A stretch of 64,000 nt of DNA from assembly GCF_003260975.1 (NCBI RefSeq), contig NZ_CP030041.1, forward strand, positions 2,341,001 through 2,405,000. The letters are read 5' to 3'. How positions within the stretch are numbered: the first letter of the stretch is position 1; the number at the start of each line of letters is the position of its first letter. Origin of the DNA: Echinicola strongylocentroti. Lineage in GTDB: Bacteria; Bacteroidota; Bacteroidia; Cytophagales; Cyclobacteriaceae. The notes beneath the pieces were generated by a model. The model saw nothing but the letters and a program-made list of their open reading frames with translations, was not told the origin of the DNA and did not search any database. The position numbers and the translations under genes were made by a program. Below are positions 36,363 to 46,057 of the stretch, in pieces.

Positions 36363-36881
36363 AATGGCTAATTTAGCTGAGGTTTAGGGTTTTTCATAAT
36401 CTGCCCCCCATACGACACTTAGGAATGGTTCCCATTGCTGATTTCAATAGGATTGTTTCCCAGTTACCAAAATTTAAAGTACTGAAAATATTTCACCCAA
36501 GTACAGTCATACTGGTGAATTAATAGCAATAAAAGTCCTTAGCATCGACTTTTCTCAAATCATGGGAGTAATACTTTTCGAAACACTTTCTTAACATTGC
36601 TTTTCTCCTTCTATTATTAGAATTAAGTCCTATTTATGTGTATTGGGTGTTAGCGTGAATTTATAAGTGCTAGGAAGACGATTGCTGTAAAACAAGGGGA
36701 TTTTTTTTAATATTCGCCTTGGGCGCTGCCCATGGCTAAGGGTGTTACGCCCCTTCAGGGCTTTTTTATACAACTAGATTTTACCAGCTTAAGAAAAAAT
36801 CAGCGCAAATCATAATCATCTGCGTCATCAGCGTTCCATCCCTCAGGTTTTCGCTGATTCTATCATTTGTAAAAATAAAAA
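36363..36881. other. Intergenic region with dispersed repeat-like segments
   Basis: No gene was recognised in over 500 bp. At 36719-36768 there is a GC-rich segment (GGGCGCTGCCCATGGC, GTTACGCCCCTTCAGGGC then a T run) with nested palindromes, and at 36788-36830 a segment with repeated CAGCG and CATCTGCGTCATCAGCG. Both have the look of interspersed intergenic elements rather than genes. Each has only one copy in this window, so they cannot be called repeats from this sequence alone. Confidence 0.4.
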
Positions 36882-36912
36882 AGCCACTTACAATTATTCA
36901 TCGTAAGTGGCT
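36870..36912 (-). terminator. Terminator of the tRNA-Asn transcript
   Basis: AGCCACTTAC (36882-36891) and GTAAGTGGCT (36903-36912) form a perfect 10-bp stem. On the minus strand it is followed by TTTTTTATTTTT. It lies 10 bases past the tRNA 3' end. Confidence 0.85.
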
Positions 36913-36921
36913 GATTTTCAG

Positions 36922-36995
36922 CTCCTCCTCTTGGGCTCGAACCAAGGACCCTCTGATTAACAGTCAGATGCTCTAACCAACTGAGCTAAGGAGGA
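36922..36995 (-). tRNA. tRNA-Asn (anticodon GUU)
   Basis: On the minus strand the 74-nt gene folds with acceptor TCCTCCT/AGGAGGA, D-arm GCTCAGTTGGTTAGAGC, anticodon stem TCTGA/TCAGA with loop CTGTTAA (anticodon GTT), T-loop TTCGAGC and discriminator G. CCA is not encoded. Confidence 0.97.
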
Positions 36996-37034
36996 ATTTT
37001 GTTGTTTTCGTTAACCCTTTCGCTTAACGTGATG

Positions 37035-37042
37035 CAAACATA
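37035..37042 (-). promoter_or_regulatory. Promoter -7 element for tRNA-Asn
   Basis: TATGTTTG on the minus strand matches TAnnTTTG and lies 39 bases upstream of the tRNA-Asn 5' end. A TTTG exists further upstream but at about 27 bases, longer than the ideal spacing. Confidence 0.55.
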
Positions 37043-37119
37043 GCAGGTTGTTTATTTTTTTCCAAGCACCAAATAAAAAAAAGTACAACAAAATTCATTT
37101 CCCCCTCGAATTCAGGAGA

Positions 37120-39669
37120 TTATTTTTCAGCACTATCACCGTTAGCAGGATCCTTGTCACCTCCTTCATCGCCCTCCGATGCTTCATCTGCCGGTTTGGG
37201 ATCGACTTTCTCCTTCTCCGGCTGAGCCCCGGGCATGGACTTGATATAAAGATCTCGCTGAGGGAACGGAATCTCGATGCCCTCATCGCCAAACCGTTTG
37301 TAAATATCTTTCATCACTTCATTTCTCATATCCACCCAAGTATCGATATCTGCTACCCAAAAGAGCAACCGATACTCCACCGCACTATCAGCAAAGTTCT
37401 GCAAGAAAACACTAGGCCCTGGCACTTTGAGAATTCCATCTCTATCCAAGACACTTCTAAGCACCCCCTCCACTTTATCAGAATCCGAGCCATAGGCCAC
37501 GCCGATAAACAGTTCCACTCTTCTCCGCTTGTTCGAAAGTGTCCAATTAATCAGCTGCTGGGAAAGCAGGTCGCCATTGGGCATGATCAGCTCCGAGCCA
37601 TCATACCCAAGGATCTTACTGGCACGGATCCCTACTTCCTTGACTACACCACTACGACCACCTACTTCGATCACATCGCCAATCTGTACAGGACGCTCAA
37701 ACGCCAGAATAATCCCTGAAACCAAGTTATTGATAATCGTCTGTAGGCCAAACCCAATACCTACGGAAAGGGCTCCCAACACAATCGCCACATTGTCCAA
37801 TGGAATACCTGCCGCGGCAATGGCCAGCAAAAAGCCAATGGTAAACACGGCCAGCTTAATGAGCAAAATCGAAGACCCCAAACGCTGCTTACGGTTGGCA
37901 GCCATTTTTTGATCTTTGGCTTCAGCAAAATAAGAAATATACTTGGAGATGATACCGGAAATCCAAATGATGACCACAAATGTAAACACACTGCCAAAAG
38001 TGAACTTACTCTGCCCTATCGATCGCTCAGTAGACAAGAAAGCAGCCGTATGTTCATAAAGGTAATCGTAAATCGTAAGGTTTGTGGTAAGATAATAAAG
38101 CCATATTGCAGTCGCCAAAAACACGAAAATGTTTCTCACCTTACTGGTTATATCCTGAAAGTCAAAATAGGCGGTATACTCAGTGGTACTTTTCTTGCTC
38201 ATCTCGATCTGCAGGTAAATGGCCTCCATGATCACCAACACAAAGACATATAGCCCCACGGCCTGCATAAGGCTGGTAGTCGCGGCCACCCCTAAGATCT
38301 TGGCCAAGCTATACCTTCCGAGCACATTGGAAATAACGGACAGCCCCTGAATAAGCAAAAACATCTGGATCAACAACACTACATACCTCGGATGGGTAAT
38401 GTCACTTTTCTTTACAGCGCCAATGATATTATAAGCAAGCCCTATCCCCAAAAGACTGAGCAACAATAAGGCCCACCGCTCCTCAAAAGCCGTCTCAATG
38501 TACAGGTTACTGATGCTGTATATGATAAATATCAACAGAAAAAACCACCAATAAAGGTACACCTTCTTCTTCACGTGGGGCTTTATCAACACAGTGGTGA
38601 CCAGCATCAACAGCCACAGCACCACCATGATCAACACTACCGGCGGTGACCTAAAAAAGAACGTAGCCAATGGCAACACTATGATCATTGCCGATAAAAA
38701 CGGATTCCTTGGAACAAACTTGGTTCTTTGAAGGATAATATCCGAAAACTCCTTCTCTATTTTTATATGCCTCAGCAAATACCTAAACCACATAAAGAAG
38801 GCAAATATCAAGGCCGCTATCCACAACATCACCGGACGTGAAGCTTCCAAGTACCCGTTAAAAATGATGCTATTGATGATCACAGAATGATTGATCACCC
38901 TCATGATATCCTTGGTATCTGGATAGGAGCCACTTTCCCAGATAAAATTGATCTCTTTATCAAATAGCTGTCGCTCCAAAGCCCTTTCCCTATCCCTTAT
39001 CTCCTCCTCAAAATCCCTCAGTGCTATCAAGGCACTTGAAAGCCTGGTCTGGTAACTGGCCAAATTAAGCTGTCTGGCCACAAACAGACTGTCCCCTGTA
39101 TTTACGCGACCCTTAAGCTCACGAAGTTGATCCTGAAAGGCTGGTAATACTGATGGATCCTCAATGGACACTGTAAGCAACTTGTCTTTTTTTATGGCCT
39201 TTAGCGAATCATAAGCATTGAGCACATCGGCACTTTTGGTATCAAAATCTGTCTTCCACCGCTCCAACAGCCTATCCTGATAATTACTAAAGTTACTCAG
39301 CGCATTAAGGTAACGTAGATTTATATCCCTGTCCTTTCGCTCCAGCCTAATCCTCACTTGCTCTATCCTTTCTTCCACTTTCGGTAGCTCAATGCTAATT
39401 TCCGTAGTGTCCACCACCCGGCCCAAGATTTTGTTGATATGGTTGGTGGCAATAATATACCGCTCCATGGTATGGATGACTGAATTGAGGCTTCTCTCTT
39501 GTTTTACCGTATCCTTCCCAGCTGTCTGAACAGAATCCTCCGTCAATCCCAAAAGTGAATCACCTTTGGCCAAAATTTCAGTAGTCGTCTGAAAGGCAAA
39601 CCCCTTGGGAATACCGCCCAAAAGACAAAAACACACAAGAAATAGGTAAAACTTAAAAATGGTCTTCAT
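37120..39669 (-). CDS. MscS-family mechanosensitive ion channel, large form
   Basis: The 849-residue protein has a signal peptide (MKTIFKFYLFLVCFCLLGGI) and a periplasmic helical domain to about residue 260 with predicted coiled coil (VEERIEQVRIRLERKDRDI). A series of membrane helices covers about 270-640, and the MscS pore helix and beta-domain follow: LGALSVGIGFGLQTIINNLV, then FERPVQIGDVIEVGGRSGVV and GSELIMPNGDLLSQQLINW. A Glu/Lys/Asp-rich tail ends the protein. It is far longer than E. coli MscS (286 residues) and resembles MscK/YbdG-like forms. It would open on membrane tension during osmotic downshock. It is monocistronic. Confidence 0.93.
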   Translation of the reverse strand: MKTIFKFYLFLVCFCLLGGIPKGFAFQTTTEILAKGDSLLGLTEDSVQTAGKDTVKQERSLNSVIHTMERYIIATNHINKILGRVVDTTEISIELPKVEERIEQVRIRLERKDRDINLRYLNALSNFSNYQDRLLERWKTDFDTKSADVLNAYDSLKAIKKDKLLTVSIEDPSVLPAFQDQLRELKGRVNTGDSLFVARQLNLASYQTRLSSALIALRDFEEEIRDRERALERQLFDKEINFIWESGSYPDTKDIMRVINHSVIINSIIFNGYLEASRPVMLWIAALIFAFFMWFRYLLRHIKIEKEFSDIILQRTKFVPRNPFLSAMIIVLPLATFFFRSPPVVLIMVVLWLLMLVTTVLIKPHVKKKVYLYWWFFLLIFIIYSISNLYIETAFEERWALLLLSLLGIGLAYNIIGAVKKSDITHPRYVVLLIQMFLLIQGLSVISNVLGRYSLAKILGVAATTSLMQAVGLYVFVLVIMEAIYLQIEMSKKSTTEYTAYFDFQDITSKVRNIFVFLATAIWLYYLTTNLTIYDYLYEHTAAFLSTERSIGQSKFTFGSVFTFVVIIWISGIISKYISYFAEAKDQKMAANRKQRLGSSILLIKLAVFTIGFLLAIAAAGIPLDNVAIVLGALSVGIGFGLQTIINNLVSGIILAFERPVQIGDVIEVGGRSGVVKEVGIRASKILGYDGSELIMPNGDLLSQQLINWTLSNKRRRVELFIGVAYGSDSDKVEGVLRSVLDRDGILKVPGPSVFLQNFADSAVEYRLLFWVADIDTWVDMRNEVMKDIYKRFGDEGIEIPFPQRDLYIKSMPGAQPEKEKVDPKPADEASEGDEGGDKDPANGDSAEK

Positions 39670-39911
39670 AAAACTGCGCTAAGAAATTACAACTAAAAGT
39701 AGCAAGAAAATTTGAGCACAAACCAATCACTCCCCTACAATGTTGCCCATTTTCAACGAATTGTGGCCATCCAATCCAGCAAAAAATCAATAATGGAAAA
39801 TTATTAATGTAAAATTTCAACAAACCCAACAGGTATTAGATTAATATTTTATATATCATTACTTTTACATTCACCATTAGGTAACAAGGACTAATCAACC
39901 GTATTCAAAGC

Positions 39912-41246
39912 ATGAAAAACTGGAACAAAGCACTACTCACCACCCTCCTTTACTGCTTGGCCGCCACTCGGCTTATCGCCCAAACCCCAACAGAAGACCA
40001 AAAAATGGAATGGTTCGCAGATGCCAAACTGGGAATATTCATCCATTGGGGCATCTATGCCGTCAACGGGATCGACGAATCCTGGTCGTTCTTTAACGAC
40101 TACATCTCCTATGACGATTACATGAAGCAACTGGACGGATTTACCGCCTCCAATTACAACCCTGAAAAATGGGCGCAGCTCATCAAGTCCTCTGGCGCAA
40201 AATACGCAGTCATCACCGCAAAACACCACGACGGAGTAGCACTCTGGGACAGCAAAGTAAGTAACCTAACCGTAGTCAAGAAGACCCCTGCCCATAAAGA
40301 TCTCATAGCACCTTTTATGAAGGCACTTGAAAAGGAAGGTATCAAGAAAGGCATCTATTATTCAGTCCTGGACTGGTCCCACCCTGACTACGACCGCAAA
40401 ACCCGCACTCAATACCGATATAAAAACGATCCTGAGCGCTTCCAAAAATTCGTTGACTTTAACTTCAAACAACTCGAAGAGCTCTCTTTAAACTTCAACC
40501 CCGACCTATATTGGTTTGACGGCGACTGGGAGCACAAGGCCGAAGAATGGAGAAGCCAAGAGCTCAAAGACCAGCTTCTAAAATGGAACCCTAATGTCAT
40601 CGTCAACTCCCGCATAGGAGGTCATCTTGGCGACTACGACACCCCCGAACAAGGCGTTCCTGTAACCAAACCCAACAGCAACTACTGGGAGCTATGCCTC
40701 ACCATGAACAACAGCTGGGGATACCAACACAATGATGACAATTACAAAAGCCCAAATGAACTCCTGAGGATATTTGTAGACTGCCTCCACATGGGCGGAA
40801 ACCTCCTGCTCGACATGGGGCCCAAACCTGACGGAACAACCCCCGATGAAGCTGTCAATATACTGGAATCATTTGGAAGATGGACCGACAAACACGCTGC
40901 GGCCATTTACGACACGCAGGCCGGAATCCCAGAAGGACACGTTTATGCTCCTACCACACTTTCCAAAGACCGAAAAACACTTTACATTTATCTAGACTAC
41001 AAAGTAAATGAGTCATTGGTCATCAAGGGGCTGAAAAATAAGATCAACAGAGTCTGGGTGGTCGGCAATGGCACTAAACTAGATCACCGTGAAGTAGGAA
41101 AACAATATTGGAGCAAAGTCCCGGGCCTCAAATACATTGATATTCCAGATAGTGTCTACGATAAAGACATCACCGTTATCGCTGTCTTGCTGGACGATGA
41201 AGTAAACCTGTACCGTGAAAAAGGCCAAGTAATAGAAAGCAACTAA
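39912..41246 (+). CDS. GH29-family alpha-L-fucosidase, exported
   Basis: The 444-residue protein has a signal peptide (MKNWNKALLTTLLYCLAAT, cleaved near AQ). The GH29 core shows the active-site histidines in ITAKHHDGVALW (about residues 101-112) and the catalytic nucleophile Asp203 in DLYWFDGDWEH. NSRIGGHLGDYDTPEQ is another conserved block. A short beta-sandwich C-terminal domain follows. The enzyme releases L-fucose from glycans, probably in the periplasm. No SusC/SusD genes are adjacent, so it is a stand-alone enzyme that may serve either locus in the window or glycan from elsewhere. A near-consensus promoter TACTTTTA lies at about 39860-39867; a terminator follows at 41269-41296. Confidence 0.93.
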   Translation: MKNWNKALLTTLLYCLAATRLIAQTPTEDQKMEWFADAKLGIFIHWGIYAVNGIDESWSFFNDYISYDDYMKQLDGFTASNYNPEKWAQLIKSSGAKYAVITAKHHDGVALWDSKVSNLTVVKKTPAHKDLIAPFMKALEKEGIKKGIYYSVLDWSHPDYDRKTRTQYRYKNDPERFQKFVDFNFKQLEELSLNFNPDLYWFDGDWEHKAEEWRSQELKDQLLKWNPNVIVNSRIGGHLGDYDTPEQGVPVTKPNSNYWELCLTMNNSWGYQHNDDNYKSPNELLRIFVDCLHMGGNLLLDMGPKPDGTTPDEAVNILESFGRWTDKHAAAIYDTQAGIPEGHVYAPTTLSKDRKTLYIYLDYKVNESLVIKGLKNKINRVWVVGNGTKLDHREVGKQYWSKVPGLKYIDIPDSVYDKDITVIAVLLDDEVNLYREKGQVIESN

Positions 41247-41268
41247 TCCACATCCTGTTTTATTTAGC

Positions 41269-41296
41269 AAAAGAGTCAAAAACGACTCTTTTTTTG
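41269..41296 (+). terminator. Terminator after the fucosidase gene
   Basis: AAAGAGTC and GACTCTTT pair around an AAAAAC loop, followed by a run of T. It lies 23 bp past the fucosidase stop. Confidence 0.75.
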
Positions 41297-41452
41297 CCTA
41301 TAAAGCAGTCATTTTGGCATAAAAACAAGCTAAAAACTTCAAAAAACGCCAAAAAGTCAGTAAAATCAAATAAAAAGAAAATTGGTACAAAATTCACTAT
41401 AGTATGATTGTAGTTAAATAAAACAATTCAAAAACTAAAAATTCATACTACC

Positions 41453-41881
41453 ATGAAACTCGTAAGATATAATCAATTAGAGCCCAACTATCCTTCCACG
41501 TTTAGCGGACTATTGGACAAGTTCTTTAACGACTCACTCCAAACGAGCGCTCAAAAGTTCACTCCTGCAGTGGACATCAGCGAAGATGAAAGCCACTATG
41601 AAGTAGAGCTGTCAGTACCCGGAATCAAAAGAGAGGACTTCAAAATCGACTTGGTAGATGGGAAGCTTATCATCTCTGGTGAGAGAAAAAGCAAAGAAGC
41701 CCAAGAAGGTAAAAATTACCATACCGTCCAAACTCAACACGGAGCTTTTAGCAGATCATTCTTCTTGCCCGAAGATGTCTCTACAGACAACATCGAAGCA
41801 AAATATGAGGATGGTATTCTAAAAGTCACACTCCCTAAAAGCGAGAAAAAGGTGCTAAAATCATCCATCGAAGTAAAATAA
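41453..41881 (+). CDS. Small heat-shock protein, Hsp20/alpha-crystallin family
   Basis: The 142-residue protein is of typical Hsp20 length. The alpha-crystallin domain runs about residues 33-140: FTPAVDISEDESHYEVELSV, PGIKREDFKIDLVDGKLIIS with GERK, and the C-terminal signature EAKYEDGILKVTLPKSE. FxxPVDxxE-like and GVLxxxxPK-like motifs are recognisable. It binds unfolding proteins to prevent aggregation and hands them to ATP-dependent chaperones. It is a single gene upstream of the DegP-like protease, which fits a shared stress theme, but a 215-bp gap separates them and no heat-shock promoter type was identified. Confidence 0.95.
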   Translation: MKLVRYNQLEPNYPSTFSGLLDKFFNDSLQTSAQKFTPAVDISEDESHYEVELSVPGIKREDFKIDLVDGKLIISGERKSKEAQEGKNYHTVQTQHGAFSRSFFLPEDVSTDNIEAKYEDGILKVTLPKSEKKVLKSSIEVK

Positions 41882-42096
41882 ATGATAAGTGGGGCAACCC
41901 ACTTATTTTTTTTGAGTTTAATTAAGTACAACATCAAACAAGACAAGGAGAACAACTGGCACCACACTTTATTTTCCTTTGTTAAAAGGTGTTAAATAAC
42001 CTATTTTATATTGATCTTTACCCGATATTTGGGAACAAACCCTATGCTTAATCGTGTATTTGATACTGTAAACAAAAATAACTAAAGGAGACGAAT

Positions 42097-43584
42097 ATGA
42101 ACAGAAAGCAATTCTTCCTCAGCATCATCTTGGCCTCTATCCTCGGTGGCTTGATAGCAGTAGCAGGAATAAGTCTTTTATCTCCATCCGAGAAAGTGGC
42201 TGCATTTGAGCAAAAGCAGAACACCAGCTTTGTCAATTGGTTAAAAGACGACAAATTCAATGTACCTGACGGAATCAACTTTGTAGCCTCGGCAGACCAA
42301 GTTCTTCCTGCAGTGGTACACATCAAAAGTAAAGTAACCATGCAACGCCGCGGAAGAAGCGGCAACCCGTTTGAAGAGTTCTTTGAATTCAGGAATCCTG
42401 ATGGGGGACAACAACCTCCGATGGAAGGCATGAGCTCCGGATCCGGAGTGATCATTTCTAAGGATGGCTACATCGTCACCAATAACCACGTGATCGACGA
42501 TGCGAAGGAAATTCAAATCACCCTGTATGACAACACCAATTACGACGCAAAAGTAATAGGAACTGACCCTACGACTGATTTGGCTTTGCTTAAAATCGAT
42601 GCTTCCGGATTACCTTTCGTACCATTCGGTGATTCGGACAATACCAAGGTGGGAGAATGGGTATTGGCCGTCGGCAATCCTTTTGACCTGACATCCACTG
42701 TGACCGCCGGCATCATAAGCGCCAAAGCACGAAACATTGGCATACTCAGAAACGAAAACAACAATCTACAGATAGAATCCTTCTTACAGACCGACGCAGT
42801 GGTCAACAGAGGCAATTCCGGTGGAGCCTTGGTCAACCTCGCAGGAGAGCTTATAGGCATCAACACCGCAATTGCCAGCCAAACCGGAGCATTTAGTGGA
42901 TACGCCTTTGCGGTACCGAGCTCTATCGTAAAAAAGGTAATGGACGACCTGCTCGAATACGGAACCGTCCAAAGAGGCCTATTGGGCATCCAAATACAGG
43001 ATGTAAGCATAGCTAAGCAGTACTTGGACCTAGATACTGATGCCAACCAAGGCGTATATGTAGATAAAGTAAACGAAGACTCAGGCGCCGATGAAGCAGG
43101 AATCCAAAAAGGCGACATCATTATTGAAGTCGACGGTGTAACGACCAACAACGTATCCAACCTCCAAGAAATGGTCGCCAGAAAACGACCTGGCGACGAA
43201 GTAGAGGTCAAATTCCTGCGAGACGGAAAAGAACAACAAACTACTGCCACGCTGAAAAACGTCTCCGGCACGACCAAAGTCGTCAAAAAAGCAGAGGCCA
43301 AAACGACGGACTTTGAATCCGTAACCTTCAAGGACCTTGACCTTTCCTTGCAAGAACACCTCGAAATTGAAGGCGGAGCGGTCATAGACGATCTTGACAA
43401 TGAAAAATGGGAAGAGGCCGGTGCCAGAGAAGGCTTTGTCATCACCCACATAGGCCGTGACAAAGTAAACGATGCAGAAGACCTCAAAAACAAACTCCAA
43501 AGAAACAAAGGACAAGAAGTAATGATCCTTGGATTTTATCCTAACGGACAGAAATCATACTTCGAGATAAAACTTAATAAATAG
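42097..43584 (+). CDS. Do/DegP-family periplasmic serine protease (HtrA type)
   Basis: The 495-residue protein has an N-terminal membrane or signal segment (FFLSIILASILGGLIAVAGI) and a trypsin-like domain with the complete triad: His131 in IVTNNHVID, Asp161 in DPTTDLALLKI, and Ser241 in NRGNSGGALVN. Two PDZ domains follow at about residues 285-380 (GVYVDKVNEDSGADEAGIQK) and 405-490 (GFVITHIGRDKVNDAEDLKN). HtrA/DegP proteases degrade or refold damaged envelope proteins. There is a long linker rich in Gly/Arg before the protease core. A Bacteroidota-like -7 near-match, GATATTTG at 42028-42035, lies upstream. A terminator follows at 43620-43648. Confidence 0.95.
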   Translation: MNRKQFFLSIILASILGGLIAVAGISLLSPSEKVAAFEQKQNTSFVNWLKDDKFNVPDGINFVASADQVLPAVVHIKSKVTMQRRGRSGNPFEEFFEFRNPDGGQQPPMEGMSSGSGVIISKDGYIVTNNHVIDDAKEIQITLYDNTNYDAKVIGTDPTTDLALLKIDASGLPFVPFGDSDNTKVGEWVLAVGNPFDLTSTVTAGIISAKARNIGILRNENNNLQIESFLQTDAVVNRGNSGGALVNLAGELIGINTAIASQTGAFSGYAFAVPSSIVKKVMDDLLEYGTVQRGLLGIQIQDVSIAKQYLDLDTDANQGVYVDKVNEDSGADEAGIQKGDIIIEVDGVTTNNVSNLQEMVARKRPGDEVEVKFLRDGKEQQTTATLKNVSGTTKVVKKAEAKTTDFESVTFKDLDLSLQEHLEIEGGAVIDDLDNEKWEEAGAREGFVITHIGRDKVNDAEDLKNKLQRNKGQEVMILGFYPNGQKSYFEIKLNK

Positions 43585-43619
43585 TATAGTGTTTAGTTGG
43601 TTTATGTATGTGTTAAAAG

Positions 43620-43648
43620 CCATCCGCAAAGAGCGGATGGTTTTTTTT
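43620..43648 (+). terminator. Terminator of the DegP-like gene
   Basis: CCATCCGC and GCGGATGG form a perfect 8-bp GC-rich stem with a 5-base loop, followed by eight T. It is 36 bp past the stop codon. Confidence 0.9.
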
Positions 43649-43673
43649 ATACACACTTGATACGCTTACCCCC

Positions 43674-43697
43674 GGCTAATGCATATTCCCGGATTAT
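43674..43697 (-). repeat. Family A end fragment
   Basis: On the minus strand this reads ATAATCCGGGAATATGCATT then AGCC, a copy of one end of the family A element (compare AACCCGGAATATGCATTAGC at 58640). The rest of the element is absent, so it is an isolated end, probably a decay product. Confidence 0.5.
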
Positions 43698-44017
43698 GGC
43701 TTTTCTGACCCGAAGTGCACCAGTAACTGTTATAACCTCTTCCACCGAGACGGATCTGCCCTCTATCATAAAGCAAAGCTGCTTCCTCCAACTTTTTCTC
43801 TTGACGCATAATAATCACGTATAAATTACACAAATAACATTTTTATATATTTATTTGACTTTTTTGGGAATATAAACGATATTCATGAATAAGGTTTGGT
43901 GTGATTCATAAGTAAGCAATCTTCTGAAAACAATCACCAACCCAGCTATACTCTACTAATTTAAGAATACCAAAATAAACCTGAGTCAATAATGGAGACG
44001 CGGCTTTTATTACTGAC

Positions 44018-44050
44018 TTGAACCCGAAATATGCATAAATCGGGTTGAAC
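44018..44050. repeat. Minimal palindromic form of the family A end
   Basis: AACCCGA (44021-44027) and TCGGGTT (44040-44046) flank AATATGCATAAA, giving a short palindrome that joins the two outer ends of the family A element without an interior. It lies about 25 bp upstream of the FkbH-like gene, in its leader region. Confidence 0.5.
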
Positions 44051-44072
44051 GAAACTATTACTCTCAAACATC

Positions 44073-46004
44073 ATGGAAACTTTACTCCCAAGGGTGGAAA
44101 ACATCAAGCTTGTCATCTGGGATCTAGATGAAACTTTTTGGCAAGGCACACTTAGTGAAGAAGGTGTCACTTCCATACCGGAAAACATCGATTTGGTCAA
44201 GAAACTATCAAAAAGGGGCATAATCAATAGCATTGTCTCAAAAAATGACTTCAACACGGCAAAAGCCCAGCTTCAAAAGATAGGTATCTGGGAATACTTT
44301 GTCTTCCCTGCCATTGACTGGCGCCCTAAAGGGATGTTGGTTAGCAACATCATTGAAAACTGTCAACTCAGGAGCACCAACGTCCTATTCTTAGATGACA
44401 ATCACTCCAATCTCGAAGAGGCAAAGTTTTATAATCCCAATATACATGCGCATTTTCCTGACTTTATACCAAACATTTTAGGCCACGAAGCATTTGCAGG
44501 AAAGGACGACAATACGCTCTCAAGACTACAACAATACAAAATCTTGGAAAAGAAACACGAGGCCCAAAAATCTTATGATGACAACCTCCAGTTCCTAAGA
44601 GCTTCAGGAATCCAAATCGAGCTGATAAACGACCTTTCTTCCTACGCTGACAGAATTCATGAACTCCTCCAAAGAACCAACCAACTGAACTTCACCAAAA
44701 TCCGCCTCACCAAGGACGAGACGATCAAATTAATAGAGAACCCTAAACAACAAACTGCCTTGATCAAGGCAAAAGACAACTTTGGAAACTACGGAATGGT
44801 GGGGTTCTATAGTATTGACCCTAAAGACAAAAAGCTCCATCATTTTGTCTTCTCATGCCGTGTTCTCAACCTGGGGATACCGCAATACATCTATGCCAAG
44901 CTCAACTTTCCTGACCTGGACATCATCCCGGAAGTGGCAGAGACATTGGACTCCTCCCAACCTGACTGGATCACTGAAGTAGCAGCTACCACCTCGACAG
45001 TGGCCCAAAAGCACACTTCTACAAGGGAAATGCCCCAGAAATCACACAATTGGCTTTTCCGTGGCCCGTGTAATTATAAACAAACACTCTTTTACCTTTC
45101 CAATTCCGGCGTTAACATCACTCAAGAAACCAATTATGTAGCCAACAACCTCCCCGTCTCTACTACACACACCGTCTCTTTACTAAACGCCATCACCCTT
45201 ACCCCGCACCAAAAGGAGCAAATTTCAGCAATTCCCGATATCCCGTTCTTTGACAAGCGTTATTTTGACACCGCTATCTCTAAACAATCGCCGGACTGCA
45301 TGGTCATGGCCTTGGAAACGGACTATACCCAGCACATTTACCGTCACAAGAAATCAGGAGTGAATTTGCCCCTCGGCGCACAAGAAGGTGTCTTGACAGA
45401 CCCTGCCGACCACTCTAAACTATTGGAATACTTTCACAAACGAGGAGCCACCTTATTTTCCCAATCATCTTTGGATAATTTCAAGCGAGATTTTGATCAT
45501 TTGGGGCTCATCACGCCTGAGCAATTCCTGGCAAACTTAAGACAGATCCGGAAGTGGCTGCCAAAAGAAAAGCACCTTATCTTAATGAATGCCCCTAACA
45601 CTACCGGCCCTCAAAAAGAGCGGACAAACCGACTTAACCAAATAGTAGACGAGTTTGTGAATAACCACCACAACACCCACTTACTTGACTTGCGAAAGCT
45701 AGACGACGAAGCCCCTGAGCTCCATGAGACCAGTACAAAATTCAATAGAAAAACTTATCTGGACATCGCCAGTGTGCTCTTAGAGATGCCCCTCTCTGTC
45801 TCACCCAAAAAGCAGGCAAGAAAAATAAGCAAATGGCTAATATGGAAAAACGAAGCTCGAATGCAGTACCTAGAAACCAAAACCTTTCTTAGGAAAACCA
45901 TTTGGCTAAGGCTAAAACACCTGAATTTTATTTTGGCTACTGAATTTTTAACAGAAGTGGGGGCAGAAGAATTACTGCTGTCATTTTACTTCCCCTTGGC
46001 TTAA
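44073..46004 (+). CDS. FkbH-like HAD-type protein with a C-terminal SGNH-like region
   Basis: The 643-residue protein starts with a HAD domain. KLVIWDLDETFWQG holds the catalytic Asp17/Asp19 pair, NSIVSKND is motif II, and NVLFLDDNHSNLEEAKFY is the acidic motif of FkbH-type HAD-IIIC enzymes. The section from about 190 to 300 resembles the GNAT-like part of FkbH relatives (GMVGFYSIDPKDKKLHHFVF). Residues about 330-640 differ: NWLFRGPCNYKQTLFYLSN, PDCMVMALETDYTQHIY and KHLILMNAPNTTGPQKER look like a degenerate SGNH-type or sugar-modifying region. FkbH proteins load glyceryl or lactyl groups on acyl carriers in polyketide and capsule pathways. No carrier protein or glycosyltransferase gene lies nearby, so the role is unclear. 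Confidence 0.7.
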   Translation: METLLPRVENIKLVIWDLDETFWQGTLSEEGVTSIPENIDLVKKLSKRGIINSIVSKNDFNTAKAQLQKIGIWEYFVFPAIDWRPKGMLVSNIIENCQLRSTNVLFLDDNHSNLEEAKFYNPNIHAHFPDFIPNILGHEAFAGKDDNTLSRLQQYKILEKKHEAQKSYDDNLQFLRASGIQIELINDLSSYADRIHELLQRTNQLNFTKIRLTKDETIKLIENPKQQTALIKAKDNFGNYGMVGFYSIDPKDKKLHHFVFSCRVLNLGIPQYIYAKLNFPDLDIIPEVAETLDSSQPDWITEVAATTSTVAQKHTSTREMPQKSHNWLFRGPCNYKQTLFYLSNSGVNITQETNYVANNLPVSTTHTVSLLNAITLTPHQKEQISAIPDIPFFDKRYFDTAISKQSPDCMVMALETDYTQHIYRHKKSGVNLPLGAQEGVLTDPADHSKLLEYFHKRGATLFSQSSLDNFKRDFDHLGLITPEQFLANLRQIRKWLPKEKHLILMNAPNTTGPQKERTNRLNQIVDEFVNNHHNTHLLDLRKLDDEAPELHETSTKFNRKTYLDIASVLLEMPLSVSPKKQARKISKWLIWKNEARMQYLETKTFLRKTIWLRLKHLNFILATEFLTEVGAEELLLSFYFPLA

Positions 46005-46057
46005 CACCAGTCTTCTGGAAAGCCCATTGCCTTAGCTAGGGCCTGCTTTCAGTATAG

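Noticed and set aside
37048..37719. A 223-codon frame opposite the MscS-type channel
   Set aside because: It overlaps the conserved pore region of MscS on the other strand.
42540..43508. A 322-codon frame opposite the DegP-like gene
   Set aside because: It is antisense to a complete protease with an intact triad; its Ser- and Thr-rich composition is what the opposite strand of such a gene yields.
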